A stretch of DNA of 64,000 nt from Asanoa ishikariensis. Lineage in GTDB: Bacteria; Actinomycetota; Actinomycetes; Mycobacteriales; Micromonosporaceae. The position numbers and the translations under genes were made by a program. Within the stretch, counting starts at the first letter, position 1. Each line of letters opens with the position of its first letter. The stretch lies in contig NZ_FNQB01000004.1 of the NCBI RefSeq assembly GCF_900107455.1, positions 630,193 through 694,192 of the forward strand, read 5' to 3'. The notes beneath the pieces were generated by a model that saw only the letters and a program-made list of their open reading frames with translations, was not told the origin of the DNA and ran no database searches. Positions 33,147 to 41,880 of the stretch are shown in pieces.

Positions 33147-34358
33147 TCAGGCCCGGTCCGCCGGCTGAGGCTGAGGCGTTCGTGCACTGGGACCGCTGGC
33201 AGCGGTTCGGCCCAAGGAGACACCGGTGAGCAGCGCGGCGAAGCCGAAGAGCAACGCGATGACGGTCAGTGCCCGCAGCACGGTGATCTGGTCGCCGAGC
33301 AGGCCGAGCAGTGGGGGACCGGCGAGGAACGCGCAGTAGCCGATGGTGGCGACCACGCTGACCCGACCGGCCGCCCGGTCCGGGTCCTCGGCAGCGGCGG
33401 TCATCCCCACCGGGAATCCGAGCGCGGCGCCCAGGCCCCACAGCAGCGCACCGGCCAGGGCCAGCGGCAGCACCGGCGCGAACACGAACAGGGCGGTGCC
33501 GGCCAGACCCAGGACGGCGAGGACTCGCAGCACGGGGACCTTGCCGTAGCGGTGTAACAACCACGGGCCGCACCAACGGCCGATGGTCATCGCGGTGAGG
33601 AAGGCCGCGAAGGCCAGCGTGCCGATGGCCGGCGCCGCGCCGTGGCCGTCGACCGAGGCGATCACGATCCAGTCGTTGCCGGCGCCCTCGGCCAGGGTGA
33701 AGGCGAGCACGAACAGTCCGATCAGGATGGTGCGCGGCTCGCGCCACGCGCCGAACCCGGTCCGCGCGGCCGGTGCGCCCGGTTCGCGGCCGTCCGGGAG
33801 GAAGCGGCGGGCGTAGCCGGGCACGACCGTGGCGACCAGCACGGCGATGGCGGTGAGGTGGATGGCGACCGGCACCTTCAGGGCGACCATCGCGGCGCCG
33901 ACCAGCGCGCCCACGACCGTGCCGACCGAGAAGCCGGCGTGCAGGCGGGACATGATCGTCCGGTCCAGGTGCCGCTCGACGTTCGTGCCCTGGAGGTTCA
34001 TCGCGACGTCCCAGGCACCGGTGCCGACGCCGAGCACGAACAGCCCGACCACGACCGGAGCGACGCCGACCAGCGCGCCGAACGCGGCGGTCGCGAGGCC
34101 GACGGCGAACAGCACGGCGCTGACCTGGACGACCCGCCGGGAGCCGAACCGGGCCACGACCGAGCCCGACAGGATCAGCGCGAGCACCGAACCGGCGGAG
34201 CCGGACAGCAGGGTCAGACCCAGCCCGGCGGGGTCGAGGTGGAGTTGGTCGCGGATCTGGGGGATCCGGGCGAACAGGCTCGCGAACGCCAGGCCCGACG
34301 CGCCGAACGCCGCGAACGTGGCGACTGTCGCGCGGCGGACCGCCGGGTCCGGAGTCAC
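33147..34358 (-). CDS. MFS transporter of the rhamnose operon
   Basis: This 403-residue protein has twelve hydrophobic segments and the MFS loop SVVARFGSRRVVQ between helices 2 and 3. It belongs to the FucP/YfkF-like group (VGTGAWDVAMNLQGTNVERHLDR is a hallmark of a family annotated as sugar MFS). The GTG at 34358 overlaps the rhaB stop (GTGA), so it is the last gene of the rhaI-rhaEW-rhaB transcript. It may import L-rhamnose by proton symport or export a product. The longer open frame upstream of 34358 is a shadow of the next genes. Confidence 0.83.
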   Translation of the reverse strand: MTPDPAVRRATVATFAAFGASGLAFASLFARIPQIRDQLHLDPAGLGLTLLSGSAGSVLALILSGSVVARFGSRRVVQVSAVLFAVGLATAAFGALVGVAPVVVGLFVLGVGTGAWDVAMNLQGTNVERHLDRTIMSRLHAGFSVGTVVGALVGAAMVALKVPVAIHLTAIAVLVATVVPGYARRFLPDGREPGAPAARTGFGAWREPRTILIGLFVLAFTLAEGAGNDWIVIASVDGHGAAPAIGTLAFAAFLTAMTIGRWCGPWLLHRYGKVPVLRVLAVLGLAGTALFVFAPVLPLALAGALLWGLGAALGFPVGMTAAAEDPDRAAGRVSVVATIGYCAFLAGPPLLGLLGDQITVLRALTVIALLFGFAALLTGVSLGRTAASGPSARTPQPQPADRA

Positions 34359-35773
34359 CTGAGCCGGCCGTCCGCCGCGTCCCACGCGGTGGCATCGGCG
34401 CGCGGCTCGAAGCGGTGCAGCTCGTGCGTCTCGCGGACCAGCTTGCGCAGCGCGGCCAGGTCGCCTCGCACGGCGCCGGCCGCGCGGGCCTGCACCAGCA
34501 CGTTGCCGACCGCGGTGGCCTCCACCGGACCGGCCAGCACCGGCAGGCCGCAGGCGTCGGCGGTGAGTTGGCAGAGCAGCGCGTTGCGGGCGCCGCCACC
34601 GACCAGATGCACCACGGCGATGTCCCGCCCGGACAGCTCGGCGGCCGCCCGCACGGCCCGGCGGTGGGCCAGGGCGAGACTGTCCATGATGCACCGAAGC
34701 ACAGCCGGCCGGGTCGACGGTGGCGCCTGCCCGGTGCGCCGGCAGTACGCGGCGATCCGCTCGGGCATTCCGCCCGGCGGCAGGAAGACGGGGTCGTCGG
34801 CGTCGACGACGGCGCCGAACGCCGGTGAAGCCTCGGCCGCGCGCAGCAACGGCTCGAGGTCGGGGTCGCCCCACTCCCGCAGGCACTCCTGGAGCAGCCA
34901 GAGGCCCATCACGTTGCGCAGGTACCGGATCGTCCCGTCGACGCCGCCCTCGTTGGTGAAGTTGGCCAACCGGCTCGCCTCGGTGAGCACCGGCGCGTCG
35001 AGCTCGACGCCGACCAGGGACCAGGTGCCGCAGGAGATGTACGCGAAGTCCGTGCCGTCGGCCGGCACCCCGACCACCGCCGACGCGGTGTCGTGCGAGC
35101 CGACCGCGACGACCTCGGTGGGGTAGGGGAGTCCGGCGTCGGCCCGCACCTGGCCGATTCGGTCGCCCGGCCGGCGCAGCGGCGGGAACAGCCCGGCGGG
35201 CAGGCCGGCGTCGGCGATCAGCTCCGTGGCCCAGGCGCGCGTGCGGACGTCGTACAACTGGGTGGTCGAGGCGTTGGTCTCCTCGGCGCCGAGCTCGCCG
35301 GTCAGCCAGTACGCGATCAGGTCCGGGATCAGCAGCAGGTGCCGGGCGGCCGCGAGCTGCGGAGTGCCGGCCGACGCGACGAGTTGGTAGAGCGTGTTGA
35401 ACGGAAGCTGCTGAAGCCCGGTGGTGGCGTAGAGCCGTTGCTCGCCGAGGCGTTCCGCGGTCGCCCGCCAGCCGTCGGTGCGGGCGTCGCGGTAGTGCAC
35501 GGGGTTGCCGAGCAGCGCACCGGTCGCGTCGACCAGGCCGTAGTCGACCGCCCACGAGTCGATGCCGACGCTGTCGACGGGGCCGGCGGCGCGTAGGCCC
35601 GCCAGGACACCGGCGTGCAGCGCCAGCACGTCCCAGTGCAGCGTGCCGGCCGCGCGTACCGGCTGGTTGGGGAACCGGTGCGCGGTCGTCAGGTCCAGCC
35701 GTCCGGCGCCCACCCGGCCGACCACGACGCGCCCGCTGGACGCGCCGAGGTCGACCGCGGCGAACGCGTTCAC
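34355..35773 (-). CDS. rhaB: Rhamnulokinase
   Basis: This 472-residue FGGY kinase starts FAAVDLGASSGRVVVGRV and holds GIDSWAVDYGLVDATGALL and HYRDARTDG, all typical of RhaB. The later GSHDTASAVVGVPA and HLVGGGARNALLCQLTADA segments line the ATP site. It phosphorylates L-rhamnulose at C1. Genes for the isomerase and the aldolase precede it in the operon with four-base overlaps. Confidence 0.92.
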   Translation of the reverse strand: MNAFAAVDLGASSGRVVVGRVGAGRLDLTTAHRFPNQPVRAAGTLHWDVLALHAGVLAGLRAAGPVDSVGIDSWAVDYGLVDATGALLGNPVHYRDARTDGWRATAERLGEQRLYATTGLQQLPFNTLYQLVASAGTPQLAAARHLLLIPDLIAYWLTGELGAEETNASTTQLYDVRTRAWATELIADAGLPAGLFPPLRRPGDRIGQVRADAGLPYPTEVVAVGSHDTASAVVGVPADGTDFAYISCGTWSLVGVELDAPVLTEASRLANFTNEGGVDGTIRYLRNVMGLWLLQECLREWGDPDLEPLLRAAEASPAFGAVVDADDPVFLPPGGMPERIAAYCRRTGQAPPSTRPAVLRCIMDSLALAHRRAVRAAAELSGRDIAVVHLVGGGARNALLCQLTADACGLPVLAGPVEATAVGNVLVQARAAGAVRGDLAALRKLVRETHELHRFEPRADATAWDAADGRLR

Positions 35774-37794
35774 CGCAGGAACGCCGCGGGGACGCCGGCG
35801 TCGACGGGGATGTGCACGCCGGTGGTGTGGGACAGGTCGCCGGCGGTGAGGGCGAAGACGGCGTTGGCGACGTTCTCCGGCAGCACTTCTTGTTTGAGGA
35901 GGGTGCGTTGGGCGTAGTAGGTGCCGAGGTCTTCTTCTTTGACGCCGTAGACGGCGGCGCGTTTGGCTCCCCAGCCGCCGGAGAAGATGCCGGAGCCGCG
36001 TACGACACCGTCGGGGTTGATGCCGTTGACCCGGATGCCGTGCCCACCGAGCTCGGCGGCCAGGAGGCGGACCTGGTGGGCCTGGTCGGCTTTGGCGGCG
36101 CCGTAGGCGACGTTGTTGGGTCCGGCGAAGACGGAGTTCTTGGAGGAGATGTAGATGATGTCGCCGCCCATGTTCTGGGCGACGAGGATCCGGGCGGCTT
36201 CGCGGGAGACGAGGAAGGAGCCGCGGGCCATGACGCCGTGTTGGAGGTCCCAGTCGCCGTCGGTCGTCTCGAGCAGGGGCTTGGAGATGGACAGGCCGGC
36301 GTTGTTGACGACCAGGTCCACGCCACCGAACGCGATCGCCGCTTCCCGGAGGGCGGTGACGATGGCCGCGGTGTCGGTGACGTCGGCCGTGACCGGGATC
36401 GCGACGTCGGTGCCGCCGATCTCGGCCGCTACGCGCGCGGCGGCGGTGCCGTCACGGTCGGCCACGACGACGCAGGCGCCTTCGGCGGCGACGCGGTGGG
36501 CGATGGCACGGCCGATGCCGGAGCCGCCGCCGGTCACGAACGCGACCCGGGTCGCTAAGGGCTTCGGCTTGGGCATGCGCTGGAGCTTGGCTTCTTCGAG
36601 GGCCCAGTACTCGATGCGGAACTTCTCGGCCTCGTCGATGGGTGCGTAGCGGGAGACGGCTTCGGCGCCGCGCATCACGTTGATGGCGTTGACGTAGAAC
36701 TCGCCGGCGACCCGCGCGGTCTGCTTGTTGGCGCCGAACGAGAACATTCCGACGCCGGGTACGAGGACGATGGCCGGGTCGGCGCCACGCATCGCCGGCG
36801 AGTCGGCGTTGGCGTGCCGCTCGTAGTAGGCGCGGTAGTCGTCCCGATATGCCGTGTGGAGCTCCTGGAGCCGGGCGACGACGGTCTCCAACGGTGCGTC
36901 CGGCGCCAGGTCGAGGACCAGTGGGCGGACCTTGGTGCGCAGGAAGTGGTCGGGGCAGGACGTGCCCAGGGCGGCCAGCCGCGGGTGCTCCGCGCGCGCG
37001 AGGAAGTCGAGGACCACGTCCGCGTCGGTGAAGTGGCCGACCATCCGGCGGTCGGTGGACGCCAGGCCGCGGATGACGGGGGCCAGCGCGGCGGCCCGCT
37101 CCCGGCGGGCGTCCTCGGGAAGCGACTCATGGACCACAGGGCCGAACGGCTCGGGCCGGCCGTGCTCGGCGATGTAGGCGGCCGCGGTGCGGATGATGTC
37201 GAGGGCGTTGGCCTCGCACTCGTCGCTGGTCGCGCCCCACGCGGTGATGCCGTGCCCGCCGAGGATCACGCCGATCGCGGCCGGGTTGGCGCGCTTGACC
37301 GCGGCGATGTCCAGGCCGAGCTGGAAGCCGGGCCGGCGCCACGGCACCCACAGGACCCGGTCGCCGAAGATCTCCTTGGTCAGCGCCGGCCCGTCGGCCG
37401 CGGTCGCGAGGGCGATCCCGGAGTCGGGGTGCAGGTGGTCGACGTGTGCGACGTCGACCAGGCCGTGCATCGCGGTGTCGATCGACGGCGCCGCACCACC
37501 ACGCCCGTGCAGGCAGTAGTCGAACGCGGCGACCATCTCGTCCTCACGCTCGACGCCCGGGTAGACGTCGACCAGCGCCCGCAGCCGATCCAGCCGCAGC
37601 ACCGCCAACCCGGAAGCCGTCAACGTGCCCAGATCGCCGCCGGAGCCCTTGACCCACAACAGTTCCACGTCGCCGCCGGTCACCGGATCGGTGTCGGTGC
37701 CCTTCGCGGACGTGTTCCCGCCCGCGTAGTTCGTGTTGCGGGGGTCGGCGCCGAGCCGGTTCGACCGCGCGATCAACTCTTCGACAGCGGACAC
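35770..37794 (-). CDS. rhaEW: Bifunctional rhamnulose-1-phosphate aldolase / lactaldehyde dehydrogenase
   Basis: This 674-residue fusion has a class II aldolase/adducin domain (about residues 1-400; metal histidines in HLHPDSG and GGHGITAWG) and an SDR domain (about 415-674). The SDR domain carries VTGGGSGIGRAIA, NNAGLSISKP and a YGAAK active site. The first cleaves L-rhamnulose 1-phosphate to dihydroxyacetone phosphate and L-lactaldehyde; the second oxidises lactaldehyde to L-lactate with NAD. The GTG at 37794 with GGGGAG in front is chosen; an ATG at 37809 would overlap the rhaI end by 13 bases. The part from about 35800 to 36600 is less GC-biased, with T-rich codons, than its surroundings. 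Confidence 0.92.
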   Translation of the reverse strand: MSAVEELIARSNRLGADPRNTNYAGGNTSAKGTDTDPVTGGDVELLWVKGSGGDLGTLTASGLAVLRLDRLRALVDVYPGVEREDEMVAAFDYCLHGRGGAAPSIDTAMHGLVDVAHVDHLHPDSGIALATAADGPALTKEIFGDRVLWVPWRRPGFQLGLDIAAVKRANPAAIGVILGGHGITAWGATSDECEANALDIIRTAAAYIAEHGRPEPFGPVVHESLPEDARRERAAALAPVIRGLASTDRRMVGHFTDADVVLDFLARAEHPRLAALGTSCPDHFLRTKVRPLVLDLAPDAPLETVVARLQELHTAYRDDYRAYYERHANADSPAMRGADPAIVLVPGVGMFSFGANKQTARVAGEFYVNAINVMRGAEAVSRYAPIDEAEKFRIEYWALEEAKLQRMPKPKPLATRVAFVTGGGSGIGRAIAHRVAAEGACVVVADRDGTAAARVAAEIGGTDVAIPVTADVTDTAAIVTALREAAIAFGGVDLVVNNAGLSISKPLLETTDGDWDLQHGVMARGSFLVSREAARILVAQNMGGDIIYISSKNSVFAGPNNVAYGAAKADQAHQVRLLAAELGGHGIRVNGINPDGVVRGSGIFSGGWGAKRAAVYGVKEEDLGTYYAQRTLLKQEVLPENVANAVFALTAGDLSHTTGVHIPVDAGVPAAFLR

Positions 37795-37796
37795 GC

Positions 37797-38978
37797 TCAG
37801 GCTCCCCATCCGGCGGCGTTGCCACCGACACGCTCGGCTTTGACGGTCTCGTAGTAGCCGGACCGCTTGTAGGCGCCGACCGGATCGGAGTCCAGGCCCA
37901 GGTCCGCGCGCAGGTCGCGCAGCAGCGGCCGGACGTCGGTGTGATAGGCGTCCATCAACACGTCGTTGGCTTCGAGCACGTCACCATTCTGCTGTGCGGC
38001 GGCGAGCGCGTCAGCATCCACGAGCAGTGCTTTGGCGGTCGCTTCCTGCACGTTCATCACCGAGCGGATGACGGCCTGGATCTTCGGTTCGAGGTTGTGG
38101 CACTGGTCGAGCATGAATGCGATGCCCGCCTCCGGCTTGAGCACGTCGGCGCTCACGATCTCGCACATGATCCGGAAGAGCTGGAACGGGTCGGCCGCGC
38201 CGACCATCAGGTCGTCGTCGGCGTAGAAGCGGGAGTTGAAGTCGAACCCGCCGAGCTTGCCGGCCCGCAGCAGGATCGCGACGATGAACTCGATGTTCGT
38301 ACCCGGTGCGTGGTGTCCGGTGTCGATGACCACCTGTGCCTTGTCGCCCAGGGTCAGGCAATGCGCGTACGCGGTGCCCCAGTCCGGCACGTCGGTGACG
38401 TAGAACGCCGGCTCGAAGAACTTGTACTCCAGCAGCATCCGCTGGTCGTCGCCGAGCCGGTCGTAGACGGCGGCCAGCGCTTCGGAGAGCCGGTCCTGCC
38501 GGTTCCGGATGCTGTCCTGGCCCGGGTAGTTGGTGCCGTCGGAGAACCACAGCTTGAGGTCGCGGGACCCGGTGGCGTCCATGATGTCCACACACTCGAC
38601 CAGATGCGCGAGGGCCTTGGCGCGGATGCGGGCGTCAGGGTTGGTGACGGAGCCGAGCTTGTAGTCGTCGTCCTGGAAGACGTTGGAGTTGATCGCCCCC
38701 AGCCCGACGCCGCGCTCCTTGGCAAAGGCGGCCAGGGCGGCGTAGTCGTCGACCTTGTCCCACGGGATGTGCAGCGCCACGGTCGGCGCGACACCCGTGA
38801 AGCGGTGCACGGTGGCGGCGTCGGAGATCTTCTCGAACGGGTCCCGCGGCACACCTTCCTGGGCGAACACCTTGAACCGCGTGCCGGAGTTCCCGAACGC
38901 CCACGAGGCCGTCTCGACTCGCTGATCGCGCAACGCCGCCAGCACGCGGCTGCGGGTGGACGGGGCAAGCTCGGTCAT
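37797..38978 (-). CDS. rhaI: L-rhamnose isomerase (RhaI type)
   Basis: This 393-residue TIM-barrel isomerase is of the Pseudomonas stutzeri RhaI type. Evidence is WAFGNSGTRFKVFAQ at the N-terminus and the metal-binding residues in LLEYKFFEPAF (Glu), VVIDTGHHAPG (Asp, His) and GFDFNSRFYADDDL (Asp). It converts L-rhamnose to L-rhamnulose. It is the first gene of the operon; GGAGG stands 6 bases before the ATG. The promoter and a LacI-type box lie directly upstream. Confidence 0.93.
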   Translation of the reverse strand: MTELAPSTRSRVLAALRDQRVETASWAFGNSGTRFKVFAQEGVPRDPFEKISDAATVHRFTGVAPTVALHIPWDKVDDYAALAAFAKERGVGLGAINSNVFQDDDYKLGSVTNPDARIRAKALAHLVECVDIMDATGSRDLKLWFSDGTNYPGQDSIRNRQDRLSEALAAVYDRLGDDQRMLLEYKFFEPAFYVTDVPDWGTAYAHCLTLGDKAQVVIDTGHHAPGTNIEFIVAILLRAGKLGGFDFNSRFYADDDLMVGAADPFQLFRIMCEIVSADVLKPEAGIAFMLDQCHNLEPKIQAVIRSVMNVQEATAKALLVDADALAAAQQNGDVLEANDVLMDAYHTDVRPLLRDLRADLGLDSDPVGAYKRSGYYETVKAERVGGNAAGWGA

Positions 38979-39006
38979 GTTCGGTCCTCCGTGCGCGGCC
39001 TCTTTG

Positions 39007-39060
39007 TGAAACGTTTCATGGAACGAATCGAAGATATCCGTCCCCGCACGGGGGAGTCAA
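39007..39060 (-). promoter_or_regulatory. rhaI promoter and LacI-type operator
   Basis: On the minus strand TTGACT (39055-39060), an 18-base spacer and TATCTT (39031-39036) form the promoter. The palindrome TGAAACGTTTCA (39007-39018) begins about 6 bases after the expected start point, in a position to block transcription. Confidence 0.75.
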
Positions 39061-39064
39061 GGTA

Positions 39065-39076
39065 TGAGACGTTTCA
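39065..39076 (+). promoter_or_regulatory. LacI-type operator in front of the rha regulator gene
   Basis: TGAGACGTTTCA differs by one base from the rhaI box. It overlaps the likely -35 region of the LacI gene, whose -10 is TACGCT at 39087-39092, 8 bases before the ATG. This suggests autoregulation. Confidence 0.6.
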
Positions 39077-39100
39077 GAAGGTCGCGTACGCTGATCCACC

Positions 39101-40126
39101 ATGGCGGCGAGCATCAAGGAGGTCGCGCAGCGGGCTGGCGTGTCGCTCGGCACGGTGAGCAACGTGCTCAACCGCCCCGACATCGTGTCACCGCAGACCC
39201 GCAAGCGCGTGCAGGAAGCGATCGAAGAGCTCGGCTTCGTCCGCAACGACTCGGCCCGGCAGCTCCGCGCCGGCCGCAGCCGCACGGTGGCGATCGTCGT
39301 CCTCGATGTGTCGAACCCGTTCTTCACCGACGTGGTCCGCGGCGCGGAGTCGATCGTCGAAGGAGCCGGCGGCATGGTGGTCGTCTGCAACAGCGGCGGC
39401 GACGCGGCCCGCGAACACCGGCACCTGGACGTCCTGGAGGAGCAACGGGTCCAGGGCATCCTGGTCACCCCGGTCAGCGACGGCAAGCAGCCCCGGCTGG
39501 ACCGCATTGTCACGCGCGGCATCCCGGTGGTCCTGGTCGACCGCGGCGCCGGCCTGGCCAACCAGTGCTCGGTGGCGGTCGACGACGTCCTCGGCGGCCG
39601 CATCGCGGCGGAGCACCTGGCCGAGCGCGGTCACCGCCGGATCGCCTTCGTCGGCGGCCCGATGGCCCTGCGCCAGGTCACCGACCGACGCACCGGCGCC
39701 GAGGCGGCCCTGGCGGAGCAGGGGCTGCCGGCCCCGCTGGTGGTCGAGACCCCGATGCTCTCGGTCTCCGCCGGCCGCCAGGCCGCCGACGAGATCGTCG
39801 GGCTACCCACGACCCGCCGCCCGACGGCCATCTTCTGCGCCAACGACCTGGTCGCGCTGGGGGTGCTCCAGGCGCTGACGGCACACGGGCTGCGGGTGCC
39901 GGACGACATCGCCCTGGTGGGCTACGACGACATCGAGTTCGCGGCGGGCGCGGCCGTGCCGCTCTCGTCGGTGCGCCAGCCCCGGGAGCAGCTCGGCCGC
40001 ACCGCCGCGCAGCTCCTCCTGGAGGAGTCCACGGACCCGGAACACCACGAACACCGCCACGTCGTCTTCCAGCCGGAGCTAGCCGTTCGTCAATCCAGCG
40101 AACGCAAACGCCGCCGAACCCGATAA
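39101..40126 (+). CDS. LacI-family regulator of the rhamnose region
   Basis: This 341-residue protein has a canonical LacI helix-turn-helix, IKEVAQRAGVSLGTVSNVL (about residues 5-23), hinge region NDSARQLRAGRS, and a periplasmic-binding-like effector domain ending FAAGAAVPLSSVRQP. The gene is divergent from rhaI. The recognition-helix residues SLGTVSN fit binding to TGAAxCGxTTCA boxes, which occur on both sides of the intergenic region and at four more promoters in the window. It is therefore the best candidate for a rhamnose or rhamnulose-responsive repressor; this is inference. Confidence 0.9.
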   Translation: MAASIKEVAQRAGVSLGTVSNVLNRPDIVSPQTRKRVQEAIEELGFVRNDSARQLRAGRSRTVAIVVLDVSNPFFTDVVRGAESIVEGAGGMVVVCNSGGDAAREHRHLDVLEEQRVQGILVTPVSDGKQPRLDRIVTRGIPVVLVDRGAGLANQCSVAVDDVLGGRIAAEHLAERGHRRIAFVGGPMALRQVTDRRTGAEAALAEQGLPAPLVVETPMLSVSAGRQAADEIVGLPTTRRPTAIFCANDLVALGVLQALTAHGLRVPDDIALVGYDDIEFAAGAAVPLSSVRQPREQLGRTAAQLLLEESTDPEHHEHRHVVFQPELAVRQSSERKRRRTR

Positions 40127-40435
40127 CCAAGCTTTCTTACTCGGGTCCGCGGTGGTCCGGACCGTTCCTCCCGCGAGGGACCGCTGCGCTGCGCTCCGCT
40201 CGCCAGGCCCGTCGTGGGACCTCCCGATGTGGTCACGCCCGTGGTAGGCCCGCTCTCGCGGGCCGTACATGCGAAAGCATGTCGCCACATGCTTTCGCAT
40301 GTACACGCCCAGGACGGGCACATCGTCGGCGCGCGACGTCGACGGGACACTGATTGCAACGCTGGAACAACGCGCCCGGGCCGGCCCGCGCGAGCTGTCG
40401 CCGGCCTCGGTCGCGGCAGGCGAGAACTCCGCTGC
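40127..40435. other. Gene-free gap holding two large hairpins
   Basis: No gene is supported in this 309-base gap between the convergent LacI and GNAT genes. GC-rich inverted segments appear around 40145-40165 (GGTCCG-type), and the two hairpins listed separately follow at 40247-40304. The remaining sequence shows no promoter or coding character. Confidence 0.6.
40247..40304. terminator. Two adjacent perfect hairpins
   Basis: GGCCCGC-TCTC-GCGGGCC (40247-40264) is followed without a gap by an 18-bp perfect inverted repeat, arms 40265-40282 and 40287-40304, with loop CGCC. The second hairpin reads GTACATGCGAAAGCATGT in its left arm. The place between convergent genes suits a bidirectional terminator; the lack of T-tracts and the unusual length of the second stem are notable. 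Confidence 0.6.
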
Positions 40436-40981
40436 CTATGTGGTCTCTTCGCGCCGGCCGACGCAGTCGAACTCCCAGAAGGCGCTGGAGTAGACGAACG
40501 TCCCCGTCATCCAGGGCTCGTAGGCGGACAGCTTCAGAACCTGGAAGGCCGCGTCCGGGATCCGCAGCGAGGGCTTGCGGAAGCCGTGGTCGACGGCCGG
40601 GGTGAAGCCCGCGCGCGAGTAGTAGGCCGGGTCGCCCTCCAGGAACACCAGCGGGACGCCGCGCTCGTCGAGCCGCCGCAGACCCTCGTGGATCAGGGCG
40701 GAGCCGACCCCGCGGCGTTGCCACCGCGGCGCTACCGAGAGCGGGCTCAGCGAGCGCACAGGGACAAGGCGCTGCGGCGCGTCGACCAGCCCTCGGCTGA
40801 ACATGACGTGCCCGACGACCTCGTCCGCCTCCTCGCACACGAGCGACAGCACGTCCGGGTCGTCGCGCCGCAGCGCACCGACGAGCAGAGCCACGGTGTC
40901 GCCGTGCGCACCTCCAAAGGCGGTGCGGACAACGGAAGCTATGGCGTCGTGGTCACGCACCTGCTCGACACGAAGAGGCAT
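40436..40981 (-). CDS. GNAT-family N-acetyltransferase
   Basis: This 181-residue protein has the GNAT core: DEVVGHVMFSRGLVD strand, then SLSPLSVAPRWQRRGVGSALIHEGLRRL, the acetyl-CoA pyrophosphate loop (Q/RxxGxG/A seen as QRRGVGSA). YYSRAGF near the C-terminus resembles the YhbS-type subgroup. The acceptor is unknown. The start at 40981 lies 7 bases after a -10 element, suggesting leaderless translation; a frame start at 41008 lies upstream of this promoter. Confidence 0.87.
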   Translation of the reverse strand: MPLRVEQVRDHDAIASVVRTAFGGAHGDTVALLVGALRRDDPDVLSLVCEEADEVVGHVMFSRGLVDAPQRLVPVRSLSPLSVAPRWQRRGVGSALIHEGLRRLDERGVPLVFLEGDPAYYSRAGFTPAVDHGFRKPSLRIPDAAFQVLKLSAYEPWMTGTFVYSSAFWEFDCVGRREETT

Positions 40982-40988
40982 GGCGCGC

Positions 40989-41018
40989 AACCTAACGACG
41001 AGCATCACAGGCTGCCAA
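40989..41018 (-). promoter_or_regulatory. Leaderless promoter of the GNAT gene
   Basis: On the minus strand TTGGCA (41013-41018), an 18-base spacer and TAGGTT (40989-40994) precede the ATG by 7 bases. Confidence 0.55.
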
Positions 41019-41037
41019 CCGAATTAACCCACGAGAT

Positions 41038-41880
41038 TCAGCCTTTGATCGCTCCGCTCGTCATACCCGCGACGATCCTGCGGTTGAAGAACAGGAACAT
41101 GACCAGCGGGGGGATGGTGATCAGGAGGATGTTCATGAAGAGCAGGTTGTACTGGGACGTGAACTGGCTCGAGAAGTTGTAGAGGGTTAGCTGGACCGTG
41201 GCGTTCTGGTCGCCGGGCAGGAAGTACAGCGGGTTCACGAAGTCGTTGAAGACCGTGACCGACTGGACCACGATGACCGTGATCGCTACCGAGCGCAGCA
41301 GCGGGAAGATGACCCGGAAGAACAGGCGGAACGGGGACGCGCCGTCGATGATGGCGGCCTCGTCGAGCTCTCGGGGGATCGTCGCGATGAAGGCGCGGAA
41401 GAGCAGGATCGCGAACGAGATGCCGAACGCCACCTCGACCAGGATCAGGCCCGGCATGGTGCGGAACAGCCCGAGCTTTTGCAGGACCCAGATGGTGGGT
41501 ACGACCGCCGGCGGGATGATCAGGCCCGACAGCACCAGGAAGTTGATCAGGATGTTCCACTTCGACTTCCGGCGCTGCCACACATAGGCGACCATCGCGG
41601 CCAGCACCACCATGATGGCCACGCTCGCGACCGTCAGGATCGTGCTGTTGATGAACGCGATGATGAGCATGTAGTCGCGGGCCCGGACCACGTCCACGAA
41701 GTTCTGGACCACCTGGAAGTTCTCCGGCCAAGAGAAGTCCAGCAGTGCCGCCTGTTGCCGGTCTTTGACCGCGGTCAGCACGATGAACGCGAACGGCACC
41801 AGGAAGACCACAATGGACACCGGGATCGCGACGATGCTGAGCCAGTAGTTGCGCCGAGGACGCCGACGGGCAGCGGTCAC
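41038..41880 (-). CDS. Carbohydrate ABC transporter permease (MalG type), rhamnose region
   Basis: This 280-residue permease has six membrane segments and an EAA loop ELDEAAIIDGASPFRLFFRVIFP. It ends with the IVAGMTSGAIKG tail common in this group. The GTG start overlaps the stop of the partner permease (GTGA). It is the last gene of a three-gene CUT1 transcript. Confidence 0.9.
   Translation of the reverse strand: MTAARRRPRRNYWLSIVAIPVSIVVFLVPFAFIVLTAVKDRQQAALLDFSWPENFQVVQNFVDVVRARDYMLIIAFINSTILTVASVAIMVVLAAMVAYVWQRRKSKWNILINFLVLSGLIIPPAVVPTIWVLQKLGLFRTMPGLILVEVAFGISFAILLFRAFIATIPRELDEAAIIDGASPFRLFFRVIFPLLRSVAITVIVVQSVTVFNDFVNPLYFLPGDQNATVQLTLYNFSSQFTSQYNLLFMNILLITIPPLVMFLFFNRRIVAGMTSGAIKG

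Noticed and set aside
34359-36326. N-terminal extension of the MFS transporter frame, suggesting a giant fusion
   Set aside because: The extension lies out of frame across rhaB and rhaEW and is Arg/Pro-rich nonsense; the GTG at 34358 with GTGA overlap explains the real start.
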